This document shows, piece after piece, positions 46,195 through 57,590 of a stretch of 64,000 nt of DNA. This stretch comes from Bactrocera neohumeralis (taxonomy: Eukaryota; Arthropoda; Insecta; Diptera; Tephritidae), in NCBI RefSeq assembly GCF_024586455.1, contig NC_065921.1:20958635-21022634 (forward strand), given 5' to 3'. Position 1 is the first letter of the stretch. Each line of letters begins with the position of its first letter. The translations under genes were made by a program, and so were the position numbers. The notes beneath the pieces were generated by a model. That model ran no database searches. It worked only from the letters and a program-made list of their open reading frames with translations, and was not told the origin of the DNA.

Positions 46195-47069
46195 CTTAAA
46201 CGACGCATAACACTCAAGTAGTATTCCTTGTTGACAGTTTGGCTGGTCGGAAGGAATTCGGATGGCACCAAACCTCGATAAGCGAACAAAACTGATTTTT
46301 TAACCTGCTTTGAAGTAGTTTTTCGGCTTCGGCTCACCTTTGTCACCATATTTGGTCAATTGTTAGTCAATTTCCGGGCCGTAAGCATTGATTCAATCCT
46401 CATCGCCAGTAAAAATACGTTTCATGATGTCCTGGTGGTCGGAAATCATTGTTTCACAGACGATAACGCGACGTGGTTTTTCGAAAAAATTTAGTGATTT
46501 TAGAACCAGTCGTGCTTTCACTTTTCTCAGGGCCAAATGATATTTGAAAATAGTTTTCACTGTATCTTCCGATATTCCAACGATACCAGTAAGATCTTTG
46601 ACTGTTAATCGTCGATTCTCAAGCCTCAATTCCTTTATTTTTATTGTTGATTACGTGTTGATTATCTGTTGATGTTGATGACCGTCCTGGATGTGGTTCA
46701 TCATCAACGCGTTTGCGACTCTCTTTAAATAACTTGTACCAATGAAAAACACTTTCTCTCGACAAACAATTATTAACGAAAGGCTTTTCCAACATTCTGA
46801 ACGTTTCGGCTACAGAGATTTGGTTCCGCCACAAGAAAGTTAATGGAACTTCTTTGTTGAATAATTTTACTCATTGTATAAATCGTCGAATGTACATTAT
46901 GTACTTCAGAAAGACAAGCATAGACTAAACACTAATGATTATTTTGATGTTACAGTTGGCATAGATGGTACTGAGAGTCATATCAACCTAGAAAAAAAAA
47001 ATATTTCGACAAATGGGTTTTCGCGCGAAATTTAAATGAAAAAGTGTTTTTATATTTTGCCCACAGTAG
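46195..47069 (-). mobile_element. Mariner relic, 5' two-thirds, with terminal repeat
   Basis: Minus strand from 46834: ISVAETFRMLEKPFVNNCLS, WYKLFKESRKRVDDEPHPGR, LENRRLTVKDLTGIVGISED (helix-turn-helix), LRKVKARLVLKSLNFFEKPR, MISDHQDIMKRIFTGDED (first catalytic D). A degraded HHEFLP-type region ends at about 46200. The outer end CTACTGTGGGC lies at 47059-47069 next to TA. The second and third aspartates are missing. Same family as 53056-54112 and 61860-62640. Confidence 0.8.
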
Positions 47070-47766
47070 TAAATATATAAATATAAATGCCTTTATTTAC
47101 GAGTATGCTTGTATATCAAACCGACATTGTATTGAACTAACCAACCATTATGCATTCTGCCACATACGTGTGATTATATTCATACATGCATTTTAATACA
47201 CGCGTACATACTTATATTACATATGTATATGTGTTCGTTTCCATTAATAAATTGATATGATACAACTTATGAATTAATAATTTCTGTGGCATTTAATTTA
47301 TATTCTGTGAAATTATGCATAAGAAATTAGGGTGAAAAGCAAATTTGAGCCGATTTGAGCATACTGTACCGTATGTAACGTTATATTATAGCTTATTTTC
47401 CACCCAGATACCGTTAAATGATTAATAAGCATGAAAATGATGCGTCTTTACATACCTATACAGTTATAACTAAGTATGTGCGTATGATTTCTTATTGATA
47501 TTATTGTGGCTTAGAGAATTAACTAGCTAACGGAAGTAATTTTATTGAGCTACGAACTCATACGTGTAAATTGGAAACAATTATTTAGTTAATTTGTCTA
47601 AGCTTATTTAAATGTGATACAGATTCTGGAGGAATTATTAAGGAAAATAAAACAACAACAACAACGGAACCACAACAATAGAAACTTATGTTGAATAATT
47701 TTGAGCAAAGAATATATCTTTATAAATAACAAGTGGATTAACTCGCATTCACATGATTAATATCAA
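47070..47766. other. Unique AT-rich sequence
   Basis: Contains CATA/TATG tracts near 47205-47230 and a CAACAACAACAAC run near 47653. No gene recognised. Confidence 0.4.
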
Positions 47767-48152
47767 CTGATCAAAACTTAACTGGACTGATAAAAAAAAA
47801 CTGCATACATTTTTGCGTTTTTTAATACAAGGAGGAGAATAATCACATTTTAAGCCAAAATAATTTATTACAAATCTTTATTATCGTCTTTAAAATAGAC
47901 TGAATTTGAGCTAATACAAGCAAAGATGTCAAACACTTGTTCTAAATCTCGGCTGGGATGGTCTTAATTGTCTTCAGCGTATGTTGGTTTTTTTTCGGTT
48001 TTCGAGCAGTTTTGAAGGGCCATATATGAGAGATGTTGGGATCCTTCCCTATCTCATAGATTACATACGATTTTAAAGTATAATTTCTTTAACGTTTATC
48101 GATTCGGTTTGCAGGCAATTTATTTGGACCAGTCCGGATAAAAACTGAACAG
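47767..48152 (-). mobile_element. 386-bp internally deleted mariner with both ends
   Basis: The left end CTGATCAAAACTTAACTGG (47767) and right end CCAGTCCGGATAAAAACTGA (48129) are degenerate complements. They match the ends of the mariner at 8560-9377. The minus strand between them has a C-terminal tail (KTIKTIPAEI, ACISSNSVYFKDDNKDL and stop at about 47910). Confidence 0.65.
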
Positions 48153-48289
48153 ATGGTTTATATGTACTTTTAACTGGATGTCAGACAAATAAATCAAAAT
48201 TAAAAAGTTCAGAATGTGATCTGAGTTTACAACCGAGTTAACAGATTTAAAGCACAAGGGTATTCCATATCTTCAGGTATTTTTCTTAC

Positions 48290-49122
48290 ACTCAAATTGT
48301 CAATTTTCAAAGTTTGGGATTTTGATGATATTGATATCATCGGCCTCAATATCTGCGCCGTTAGTTCTGCTTTCTCCAGACTGCGCAAGGAAGCAGAGCA
48401 AATGGGTCTGATAGTGAACGAGGGCAAAACGAAATATCTCCTGTCATCAAACAAACAGTCATCGCACTCGCGACTTGGTTCTCACGTCACTGTTGACAGT
48501 CATAACTTTGAAGTCGTAGATAATGTCGTCTATCTTGGAACCAGTGTAAACACCACCAACAATGTCAGCCTGGAAATCCAACGCAGGATTGCTCTTGCCA
48601 ACAGGTGCTACTTCGGACTGAGTAGGCAATTGAGAAGTAAAGTCCTCTCTTGACGAACAAAAACCAAATTCTATAAGTCACTCCTAATGCCCGTCCTGCT
48701 AAATGGGCAGAGGCTTGGACGATGACAACAACTGATGAGTTGACGTTGCGAGTTTTCGAGAGAAAAGTTCTGCGAAAGAATTATGGTCTTTGCGCGTTGG
48801 CCACGGCGAATATCGCATTCGATGGAACGATGAGCTGTATGAGATATACGTCGATATTGACGTAGTTCAGCGAATTAAAAGACAGCGACTACGCTGGCTC
48901 GGTCATGTTGTCCGAATGGACGAAAACCCTCCAGCTCTGAAAGTATTCGACGCTGTACCCGCCGGGGGAAGCAGAGGAAGAGGAAGTTCTCCACTCCGTT
49001 GGGGAAGGACCAGGTGGAGAAAGACCTGGCTACGCTTGGAATATCCAATTGGCGCCACGTAGCGAAAAGAAGAAACGACTGGCGCGCTGTTGTTAACTCG
49101 GCTTTAAGAAAAAGAAGAAGAC
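48290..49122 (+). mobile_element. RTE-like LINE, reverse transcriptase C-terminal part
   Basis: Plus strand: the catalytic motif appears as WDFDDIDIIG (canonical YADD degraded to DFDD), then SAFSRLRKEAEQMGLIVNEG, KTKYLLSS, VVDNVVYLGTSVNTTN, RCYFGLSRQLRSK, KFYKSLLMPVLLNG. After a frameshift: LRVFERKVLRK, VGHGEYRIRWNDELYE, DVVQRIKRQRLRWLGHVVRM, ALKVFDAVPAGGSRGR. The 3' end carries AAAAAGAAGAAGACGG. This is the most complete of the three RTE-like tails here. Confidence 0.8.
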
Positions 49123-49550
49123 GGTGTTAAGGCATTAACCAAAATCAGCCCAAATTAATTCAGAAAAAGGGGTAGGTATATGTAAATGCAAAAATTCTTA
49201 ATATAGCACTGAAGTAGTGAGCAAATATAAAATATAGTATACGTTAGCAAAATTAAAAAAAATGTCTGAAATTGCGATTCATATACCAACATTTTAGTGG
49301 ATGAAACGTTGTTCCTGGAATTTTGTTTTAGCCTTTGAAGCGTTCTACTAACTATCCTTAGAAGCAGTTACGGACTATTTTCTAGATGTTTTCTTTGGTA
49401 TATGTAGTTGCTTTATAAGTTAAAAAAAAATACGGGGTGATTCATACATATATATTCGATATTTAGTAATCGTTTTTATTAACTGAACAGGCAATATATT
49501 ATATGAATCAAGTGTGCCAGGAAGTTTATAACGTCGGAGACTCTATAATA
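49123..49550. other. Unassigned AT-rich sequence
   Basis: No motif recognised; TACGGGGTGATTCATAC near 49430 is not convincingly an element end. Confidence 0.35.
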
Positions 49551-49790
49551 TAATGGGTGATCCAAGTAGAGGTACTTTTTCAGTAGCCTTTTTTGACAGA
49601 TAATGCGTAAAAATAAAGCTTGTGGAAGAACTGAAACTGCCCGACCTCCAGCAACATCGCCTCGCTCTATGGGCACGTGAAAAGTTCCAAGAAGAGTCAA
49701 ATTTTGTTCAGCGATGAGGCCTATTTCTGGCTCAATGGGTATGTAAATAAACAAAATTGCCTCATTTGGGAGAGAGCTGTTGCAAATTAG
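49551..49790 (+). mobile_element. DD41D element 5' end fused to a catalytic-core start
   Basis: It begins GGGTGATCCAAGTAGAGGTA at 49551, the terminal repeat also found inverted at 43275. Plus-strand frames then give LWAREKFQEES and, shifted, ILFSDEAYFWLNGYVNKQNC, keeping the first catalytic D. The frame is lost at about 49785, where a dispersed repeat begins. Confidence 0.75.
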
Positions 49791-50150
49791 TCGATCTGAA
49801 ATTTTGCACACATCCTTTTCTTCTAAAGAAGCTGCTCATTTATCCGGACCGTCGATATCGGACCCCTACTATATAAACAGATCAGAATAAAGTCCCTGTA
49901 CCGAAAACTTATCAATTGGACGAGATATTTTCACGAAATTCGCCATGCATGATTGTCAAAAGTAACGACATAATCTCTGAGGAGATTATCTGATTGATCA
50001 AAATCCAGTCCTTTCATGGAAAACTTGTTCATTTGAGAGTTTATACAGTATTCGTCGAAATTGTTCAGATTAGATCAGTACTTGTATAGTAGATAGCTGC
50101 CATACAAACTGACCGATACAAATTTGTGAAGGGTATTATAGCTGTTTCTT
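49785..50150. repeat. Dispersed repeat, longest copy here
   Basis: GTCGATCTGAAATTTTGC, AAGAAGCTGCTCATTT, CCGTCGATATCGGACC, then ATAGCTGCCATACAAACTGA and GAAGGGTATTATAGCT. Parts recur at 3255-3345, 40190-40345 and 43535-43590. I recall the GAAGGGTATTATAGC ending as common in fly repeats, but I cannot name the family. Confidence 0.5.
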
Positions 50151-52514
50151 GTTTGTAATATTTTTTTTTTATTTTGATAGTGCCAGCACTACCTTTTCCT
50201 TTAATAATCTTAATCCTTAACTATACGAACTTATTGAATTTCAAACAATTTTGCTTCTCGATTTATGTTTTCTGTTGAAATGCATTTTCTCCTTAAAGGT
50301 TGTGTTACCTGGCAGACCTAGTGAGACTGCCAAAAAATTTCATCGGTTTTAGGGTATTAAAAAAACCAACTGCCGCATGAGTTGATTTGAAATTTTCAGG
50401 TTGTATTTATTCTTTTTTTTCAAAATTTCACACCTGGTATGCCGCTTAATAAGAAAACTGCGACTTTTGGGCTTTAGAATACCATATGTCAGCTTTAAGA
50501 TGAAAACATTGTGTCTCAACCTTAGTATGCTTTTAAAGCGACACTAAATTATTTTTTCTGAAGAGAGAACCTTCTTCTGATCATCTTTGTCTAAGTAGAG
50601 TTTTTTTTATTTTTTCGAATAAACGAATATTATATGGAAAAGATTTTGTTTTTGTTACTTCATATTCAAAATTTCAGAAAATAGAGATCTGAAGCTAATT
50701 TGACGACCTTAAGAAAATGTTATATATTCAAAAGAGAAAGTTAAGAGTTTAATTCATAGTATAGACTATACCTAATTTAGAGGATACATAAAGAATTATT
50801 AAATATTGAAGCAACTTACTTATACTTAAATATAAACGTATTTTCCAGCAAATACCAAGCTTCCAGTAAGTTATATATATAAAACTAAAGTCTGTTATGC
50901 TCATGTCGCTTCTAGCTCACTATTTCCCACTATTAGTTGTAAATATACCAAATACGCTGGTAAAGCTGCTTACAACATCCTACATGTCATATGTTGCAAT
51001 GCCGTACACATGCCACATAACACATTTGGCTTGTGTTCGCGCCTTAATATAGTCGTACTTGTAGTTGGGAATTAACATTTAATCCCGTTACAAGCGTTAG
51101 TTGTCAATTACATTTTACGATTTAATTTGTGGTTAATTACAAACCTATGCAAGTGGCGAAGCACATATATCATACATATCGACATACATGAACTTAATTT
51201 AATGTGGCATAAGCAAGCTGATTTCTGGTGAGTTTTATGTGACAACTGCTGAATTGTTGCTCGATTTTTGCTGCAATCGAAAACCACTTGTTAGGAAAGG
51301 CATGCGCATGAAAGGAAAACAGCACAAACATTTTTTTATTGGCTTTTAAAGATCGTATCCGAGTACGGTTTTATATTGTAGGAGGTTTTATTGATCGTAG
51401 TTATTGTTGAAGTTGTAATCACATAGAATGCAAAGTTCAAAGTTTAATATATGTAGCTCACTCTTTTTCGTACGGAATGGAGCCATAGCTGAGCTCACAC
51501 GAAACTTTTAAGCCATGATTCCACGATGTGGGGATTAGTCTTGAAAAAAAGGTAGGTTATATTACCGCCCAACACACCTACATAGTTATTTAACAAACAA
51601 ATTTGAAGAAACCACACTTTTCTCAAAGCGATATTAGTGTGTTGAAGTTCAGAATGAGCTTTGAAATTCTTAACGACAACGACAATGCTTAAGTATTCGT
51701 ACATATATCCGTAGCAACATTTTACTTCTGATATTTACCTCCCTTGATATTTAGTTTGATAAAATCGCATACATTCATCGCCGTTCCATTAAATTCGCCA
51801 TTCATTTATACTTCCTCAAGTTTCTATAGTAACTCAAATTTTTGTTTAACTTGACCAGCATTTAAGAGCCATTTAAATATCTGTTAGGGCCCCATTTTTA
51901 CCAGCTCATAATTTACTAAAATGTTTTGTTGCTCTCCGAACCTAAAATACCACTTATTGACTAGATTTGAACTAGCATTATTTGAACGTATATTATATTA
52001 GATAGAACCCAATTCCTCTCCAGTTAGCTAAAACTGGCCGCTTTTGGAAGATTGCTTCTCTCAAATGGTCCAATTCCTGATATCATAGGTACGAATTAAG
52101 AGCTTAGCCGTAAGGAGTAGCTCATGGGATATTATTCTCTGCAAATCTAACCAAACACATAATGAAACCTTCCTGCCCACGCTGCTTCGGCTTACTGCGA
52201 TTCGGTACCTTCGTGCTTGTTTGACATTCAGCATTCATTCGAAGACGGAAGTTCGACCCTTATGTCGAGATTGTTTTCATATTTAGTCTCATTTCAATGT
52301 TTTCAAAACGGTTTTAAGGCAACATGGTTCTCCTGAGCAATCTGCTTGCATTACAGCCGGAATCAAATACTTGCAACATTTTATGAATATTTTTAAAAAT
52401 TGGTTTGAGTGGTGCAGCTTTTCGAACAAATTTACCTGAACGGAATCGGAAATGCGCTTGTCTGGGTGTTACAATAAGGACGTCGGATGTCAAATAGCTT
52501 ATCCTAAACGTACT
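50151..52514. other. No supported gene or recognised repeat
   Basis: AT-rich sequence with no frame over 70 codons. 52080-52480 has a more balanced composition, but neither strand gave a protein motif. Confidence 0.4.
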
Positions 52515-53010
52515 ACAAGGTGCTTTTCAAAGTTAACAGGACTTAAAAAAAACAGAACAAATGGTTTTTTCGGCAAAATCAATTTATTTTATTCAAAATA
52601 GTCGCCTTCTGCTTCAATACAGCTTTTTGCATGGTCCAGAAGCATGTCGAACGAGTGTTTTAGCTCGTTGGCCGGTATCGCCGCCAGTTTGCCGGTGCAA
52701 GCCTTTTGAATGGCCTCTACATCTGCATAACGCTTTCCTTTCATGGGCAAATGCATATTTGCGAAAATGAAGAAGTCGCGCGGTCCCATATCGGCTGAAT
52801 ACGGGGAGTGGTTGATGGTTAAAATGTGATTTTTGGTCAAATAATCGGTCACAAGGATTGATCGATGAAACGGATTTTTGGTCGTTAGTCAATTTGTGCG
52901 GAACAAACCGTGCACACACCTTTCGTAAGCCCAAATGTTCGGTCAAAATTCGATAAATCGATGTTTTGGAGATGTTCAATTCCATTTCCATGCAAAGTTA
53001 TTGTTCGCCG
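52515..53010 (-). mobile_element. Internally deleted mariner, N-terminus fused near D2
   Basis: The plus-strand outer end CAAGGTGCTTTTCAAAGTT starts at 52515. Minus strand from 52991: MEMELNISKTSIYRILTEHL, LRKVCARFVPHKLTNDQK, then a jump to RSILVTDYLTKNHILTINHS, PYSADMGPRDFFIF (third catalytic D present), HLPMKGKRYADVEAIQKACT, and LDHAKSCIEAEGDYFE. The first and second aspartates lie in the deleted part. The N-terminal 60 or so codons are not found. The copy at 56010 has a similar but not identical junction. Confidence 0.8.
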
Positions 53011-53055
53011 ACTGCTCCGACTGTTTTGGTTACTAGCTCCGTCTAGTCAATTATA

Positions 53056-54112
53056 CTATTATGAGCAAAAAGTAGTAAGACGTTTTTCGTAATTTTAGAA
53101 TTCTTAAAAATGGAAGTCGTCCCCCATAATAAAGCACTAATACCCTTGTGACAATCCTCGAAGCAGCTGTTACAGTCAATTTCCGAAATAACCTTCAATG
53201 CGCGTAGCGATTCACGTTTAATGCCTTCAATTGACTCCCGTTTTCCCCCAGAACGATTGTTTGAGTAAGCTGAATAGCTAGGAGTCCCATCAGGCGAACA
53301 GGGTGGTTGCAACAGGATATTAGTTGAATTTGGCGAAAAACTTACGAAGAGTCATTGAAGTATGCGGCGGTGCATTATCGTGTTGCGAAAACTAAGAGCT
53401 CTCGGTTCATAATTCCGGCCACTTTTCACGAATAGCATGCGCAAACGACGCATAACACACAAATAGAATTTCTTGTTGACAGTTTGGCTGGTCGGAAGTA
53501 ATTCGGAGTGCACTTCACTTCGATAATCGAAGAAAACTGTCAACATAATCTTTATTTTTGACCTACTTTTATGTAATTTTTTCGGCTTCTACCCAACTTT
53601 GCCACGATATTCGGCCGATTGATCGTCTATTTCTGGGTCGTAAGCATAGATTCAAGACTCATCGCCAGTAACAATACATTTCATGATGTTCTGGTAATCG
53701 GAAAGCAATGTTTCACAGACGTTAACGCGACGGTGTTGAGTGATTTTGGAACCAATCGTGTTTTCACTTTTTTTGGTCCTAATTATATCTCAAAATGGTT
53801 TTCACTGATACTTCTTCCGATATTCCAACGATGCCAGTAAGATCTTATAAATTTGTTTTATTGACGTGTTGGTCATCAGTTGATGTTGATGACCGTCCTA
53901 GACGTGGTTTTTCGTCAGTGCCTTCTCATCCCTATTTGAATAATTTGTACCAATCAAAACACTTGCTATATACGAAACACCAATAATTATTTTGATGTTA
54001 CATTTGGCACAGATGTCACTGACAGTGATACCAACCCAGAATATTGTTTCGATAAATGTGTTTTCGCGCAAAATTTAAATTAAAAAGTCTTACTATATTT
54101 GGCCCACAGTGG
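53056..54112 (-). mobile_element. Mariner copy with both ends and TA flanks, inactive
   Basis: Ends CTATTATGAGCAAAAAGTAG (53056) and the complement of CCACTGTGGGCCAAATATAG (54112) align without gaps over about 28 bases. TA dinucleotides flank both sides. The 1057-bp interior carries most of the transposase on the minus strand: the first block VTGDES (W replaced by a stop), MLTVFFDYRSEVHSELLPTS, QTVNKKFYL, a frame-shifted HDNAPPHTS (second D), and QPPCSPDGTPSYSAY, where the third D is Y. The N-terminal helix-turn-helix is largely degraded or shortened (53840-53990). Confidence 0.85.
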
Positions 54113-56009
54113 TATACCGCCGAAAAGTACACTGCCCTATCTTGAAGGGTGTATGCAAGACTAAAAGCTATTTGAACGCCTTATTGTAAATTTAAGTATT
54201 AGTAAATTTGATTTAAGAGAAGTATTCGAAGCAATTGAAGACATTACGTACAGCTAACACTCATCATGGTCTTTCTGCCGCTATTGATGTAAGTACTTAA
54301 GGAAAGTTCGACAAAATCTCTGCGGCGGCTAATAAACTTCGATAGACGGGTTTGTCAACACTTTCACATTCTAACCTTTTCTAACTCACCCAAACACATA
54401 CAAATACAAAATACTTAATGGAACTTAAATGGTACAAAAATTGAAAGTGGCGATAAAAGAAAGGTGAACGAGCGAAAAATTGAAAAGTAAAGTGGCGGAT
54501 GCGGGGGCGCGGATGATGCGGCTTAGTTAAAAACCAGTTTATCTTAAATGTCGGCGCTTAAGTTGAAAAACATGCATCCGTTCAATATATGTGTGTGTGT
54601 GTACGCACACACCTTTACACACACATACAACTGCATCTCTCTAAACTTAAACTACTCAAACTTAACCGTTAAGAGTGTTGCTATTGTTACAGTTGTTGCC
54701 AAAGCTGTGCGGCTACTGATGCCACTTGGTTTTTGTTGTTGTTGTTAGTGTATTTTCGTGCATTTTGTTTTTGTCAGTCATGCTCACCTCAATCTGTGGC
54801 ACTGCGAACCGCAAGGCACCTGCTTCGCCACTACGAACTTCAGCTCGCTCAGCTCAACAACTCAGCTTTGACCCACAAATGCAACGGGCGCAAGTAATCG
54901 GGACCTTTTTGGTTTCTTTTTTTTTGTTTTTTGCCAACTCAACTCCTACAAAGCCGCTTGAAGCCACACCGCTGCCGGGTTCTTAGCCTTATTGTCTGTT
55001 CTACACGTAAGTTCATTGAAAACTTTTGTCAAATAATGTAAGTAAACTTTTGACTGAAGTGTTTATGTTGCCCGGAAGACACAAAAACGGCGCTAGCAAC
55101 AACAACAGCAAACAGCAAAGAAAACAAAAACAAGATATTCCTCAAACGAGCAGGCGGTTACCAGGCTATAGTATATAGATGTGTGAGTGAGTGTGTATGT
55201 GTGCTAGTGCCTAGCGCTTAGTGGCGGCATGCTCAATGTTGTATGCTGTCTGGGAATGCGTGCCAGGATTAGCAAACAGCTGGTGGCAGCAGAGTGTGCG
55301 CTGCGTCTGATTTCGGCAAGGCGGAACACAATCCAGGAAATCCACTTTAAACTTACACGCTTACACAATGGCGCAAAAAACAAAAATCAACTTAATATAT
55401 TAGCAACTACTACTACGATAACAACAACAACAGCAGAAACAATAACAATGTAGCAGCAGCAACAACACCCACTAAAAGAGGCGCAAACGGAAGTTCAAAC
55501 GCCTGCTTGGTTAGGTTAAAAGCGAATCCTTGCCATTTGCAGCTTACTTAACTGTGTGTATGTATTTGTGTGGGTGTGTGCGTGCGCCGTTTCTGCGGTT
55601 GAGTCATGACTGCTAACCGCACTACTCAATAATATGTCTTCGCATGATCAATGGCTGCTGTCAACGGAAAAACAAATATAGTCACATATTAAATAATGAT
55701 GTGGTGTACACCTCAGTTCGTAATGTAGGAGGCGGGGAACTCGCTTCGGTGACAGAAAAGACCCTGTAGGAAAATGTTCAACAATATTTAATGTGCTTTG
55801 GTTTTTGTGAGTTCCAAAATATCTCGAACATGTGTTTCGTGGAAGCTCACAAAGTTTAGTTTATCTGGTATGAACATTATTTTTGCATGAACTGTTCGTT
55901 GCAAGGTTTCCTAAGTTTGCTTTAAGTCAGTTTACTACATATATGGTTTTTCTTCTCCTTGATCAATTTAAAATTAATATTTTGTATGAAACCAGTTTGT
56001 TCTGCATTT
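54113..56009. other. Unique sequence with CA, CAA and opa tracts; no supported gene
   Basis: (GT)n is at 54588-54602, TTG at 54733-54750, CAACAACAACAGCA at 55098 and 55420-55470, and TG tracts at 55178-55202. Frames such as 54726-54986 and 55229-55453 are low-complexity and unrecognised. Composition suggests host intronic or regulatory DNA. Confidence 0.4.
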
Positions 56010-56500
56010 TTCCGAAAAGGAAGAAGTCGCACGGGGCCATATCAGGTGAATACGGGGAGTGGTTAATGGTTAAAATGTGATCATTGGTCAAAAAATCGTC
56101 CTTCAAATGTTGGATTCTGAGCAATTTTTGGTCGTCAGTCAATTTGTGCGGGACAAACCGTGCACACACCTTTCGTAAGCCCAAATATTTGGTCAAAATG
56201 CGATAAATCCATGTTTTGGAGATGTTCAATTCCATTTCCATGAAATTCAATGATGATTTCGGCTGATTTTTGATGAATTCACGCACAGTTTCGATGGAAT
56301 TTCCGGTGATCACGGATTTTCATTGGCGTCATTGATGGAGTTGATCGTCATTCATGTCCTCACTCGTGCACTCTGCTACGGGATAGGCAATCCATCGCCA
56401 TAAACTTCTTTCTTTAATTGAAATGTTTCTGTAAAAGTTTTACCAATTTTAAAACAAAATTTAATGTTCGCTTTTTGTTCGAAATGTTTTTTTTTTCAAC
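56010..56500 (-). mobile_element. Internally deleted, truncated mariner (same lineage as 52515)
   Basis: Minus strand from 56313: ITGNSIETVREFIKNQPKSS, MEMELNISKTWIYRILTKYL, LRKVCARFVPHKLTDDQKLL, RIQHLKD, then a jump to DFLTNDHILTINHSPYSPDM and APCDFFLFGKM (third D present), where homology stops at about 56017. Upstream 56315-56500 carries the degraded N-terminus (TFTETFQLKKE-like). The junction differs from the 52515 copy by roughly 5-10 codons on each side, so the deletions are separate events or have diverged. Confidence 0.75.
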
Positions 56501-57254
56501 TAACTTTCATCACCTAAGCCAACTCTGCACATATTTGTTTAAAATAGCGGAGAGAGAACTATTGGTGAGAACCTGTTGAATAAGAGCAAAGAAAAAGTTT
56601 CCGACCTAACAAGAAAGCAAATATCATTAACAAATGAAGCGATAATATTTTGCAGTTCGATATAAAATCTCCCTCTCTTTTTCTCTTTCTATATCTCGCT
56701 CTCTCTCTCTCTGAATCTTTTTTCTATCTCCCTCTCTTACTCTTTATCTCTCTTTTCGTCTGCATAAATCGCTTTTTCTCCTAATATTTCTATTTTTATC
56801 TCTCTCCCCCACTCTTTGAATATATTTCTTTCTATCTCACTCTACTCTCGTATTTCTCTTTATCTCTGTCTTTGTCTATATACCACCAATACTCATTTAG
56901 CAGGCGTGGCGTCAAATTTCGTCGAAGAAATATTTGAAATTCTCCAGATCTATTTTTGGGTACTACTCCAAAATCCAGATTTTGCCAGACTTTATCTTCG
57001 ACTATATACCTTAAGAAAGCAAACGGACTTAGGTTAAGCTATGCATCTAAATTTTACGTACCTTCCATATAAATCAAATAAAATAATTTTAGTACTTCTT
57101 TTTTATCTCGTTCGCAAAATTTATTTAAAAATTATTTTGCTTTTGTCCAATTGTATACTCAGTGGCTTACTATACACTTACCATTTACATTTTTGCTACG
57201 ACATTTCCTAGTGGCACTTTACGCACACTCTAAAAATATTTACTTATTACTTAC
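56501..57254. other. Polypyrimidine tract (56665-56880) and unique sequence
   Basis: CTCTCTCTCTCTCTC-type sequence, interrupted by short AT pieces, runs from about 56665 to 56880. The remainder is AT-rich without a recognised gene. Confidence 0.5.
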
Positions 57255-57590
57255 GGCGGCGGGTCTTTGTTTTTGCCATGCATCTCACACAACGGATGTG
57301 ACATAGGCAAAAGTCAAAAATGACAAAGAGATGATGTGCGCACCAAAGCCGTGGCATGACAGCATAAACTTGCCGAATATCGACAACGAAAGGCGAAAAG
57401 CGAAGCGAACTCAGAAGGATTTGCCGATAATACCAGTCAGCAAGTTACACTTTCGCTTGTCATATTGGCGCGAATACGCGTAACGGGATGTCGGTTTGTG
57501 CTTCGGTGGTTTGGAAGTATTTTTACGCATATTCCCAGGCAGACTTTCGGTATCGGTTTGTCAACAAAATCAATTTTGCGAAAGAAATAT
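57255..57590 (-). other. Candidate first exon with canonical donor
   Basis: On the minus strand a less AT-rich segment ends GCCGCC|GTAAGTAATA, with the intron below 57255. It contains a 38-codon frame (MRKNTSKPPKHKPTSRYAYS…) and a later ATG (MHGKNKDPPP) open into the donor. No protein family is recognised. It resembles a 5' UTR exon more than coding sequence. Confidence 0.3.
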
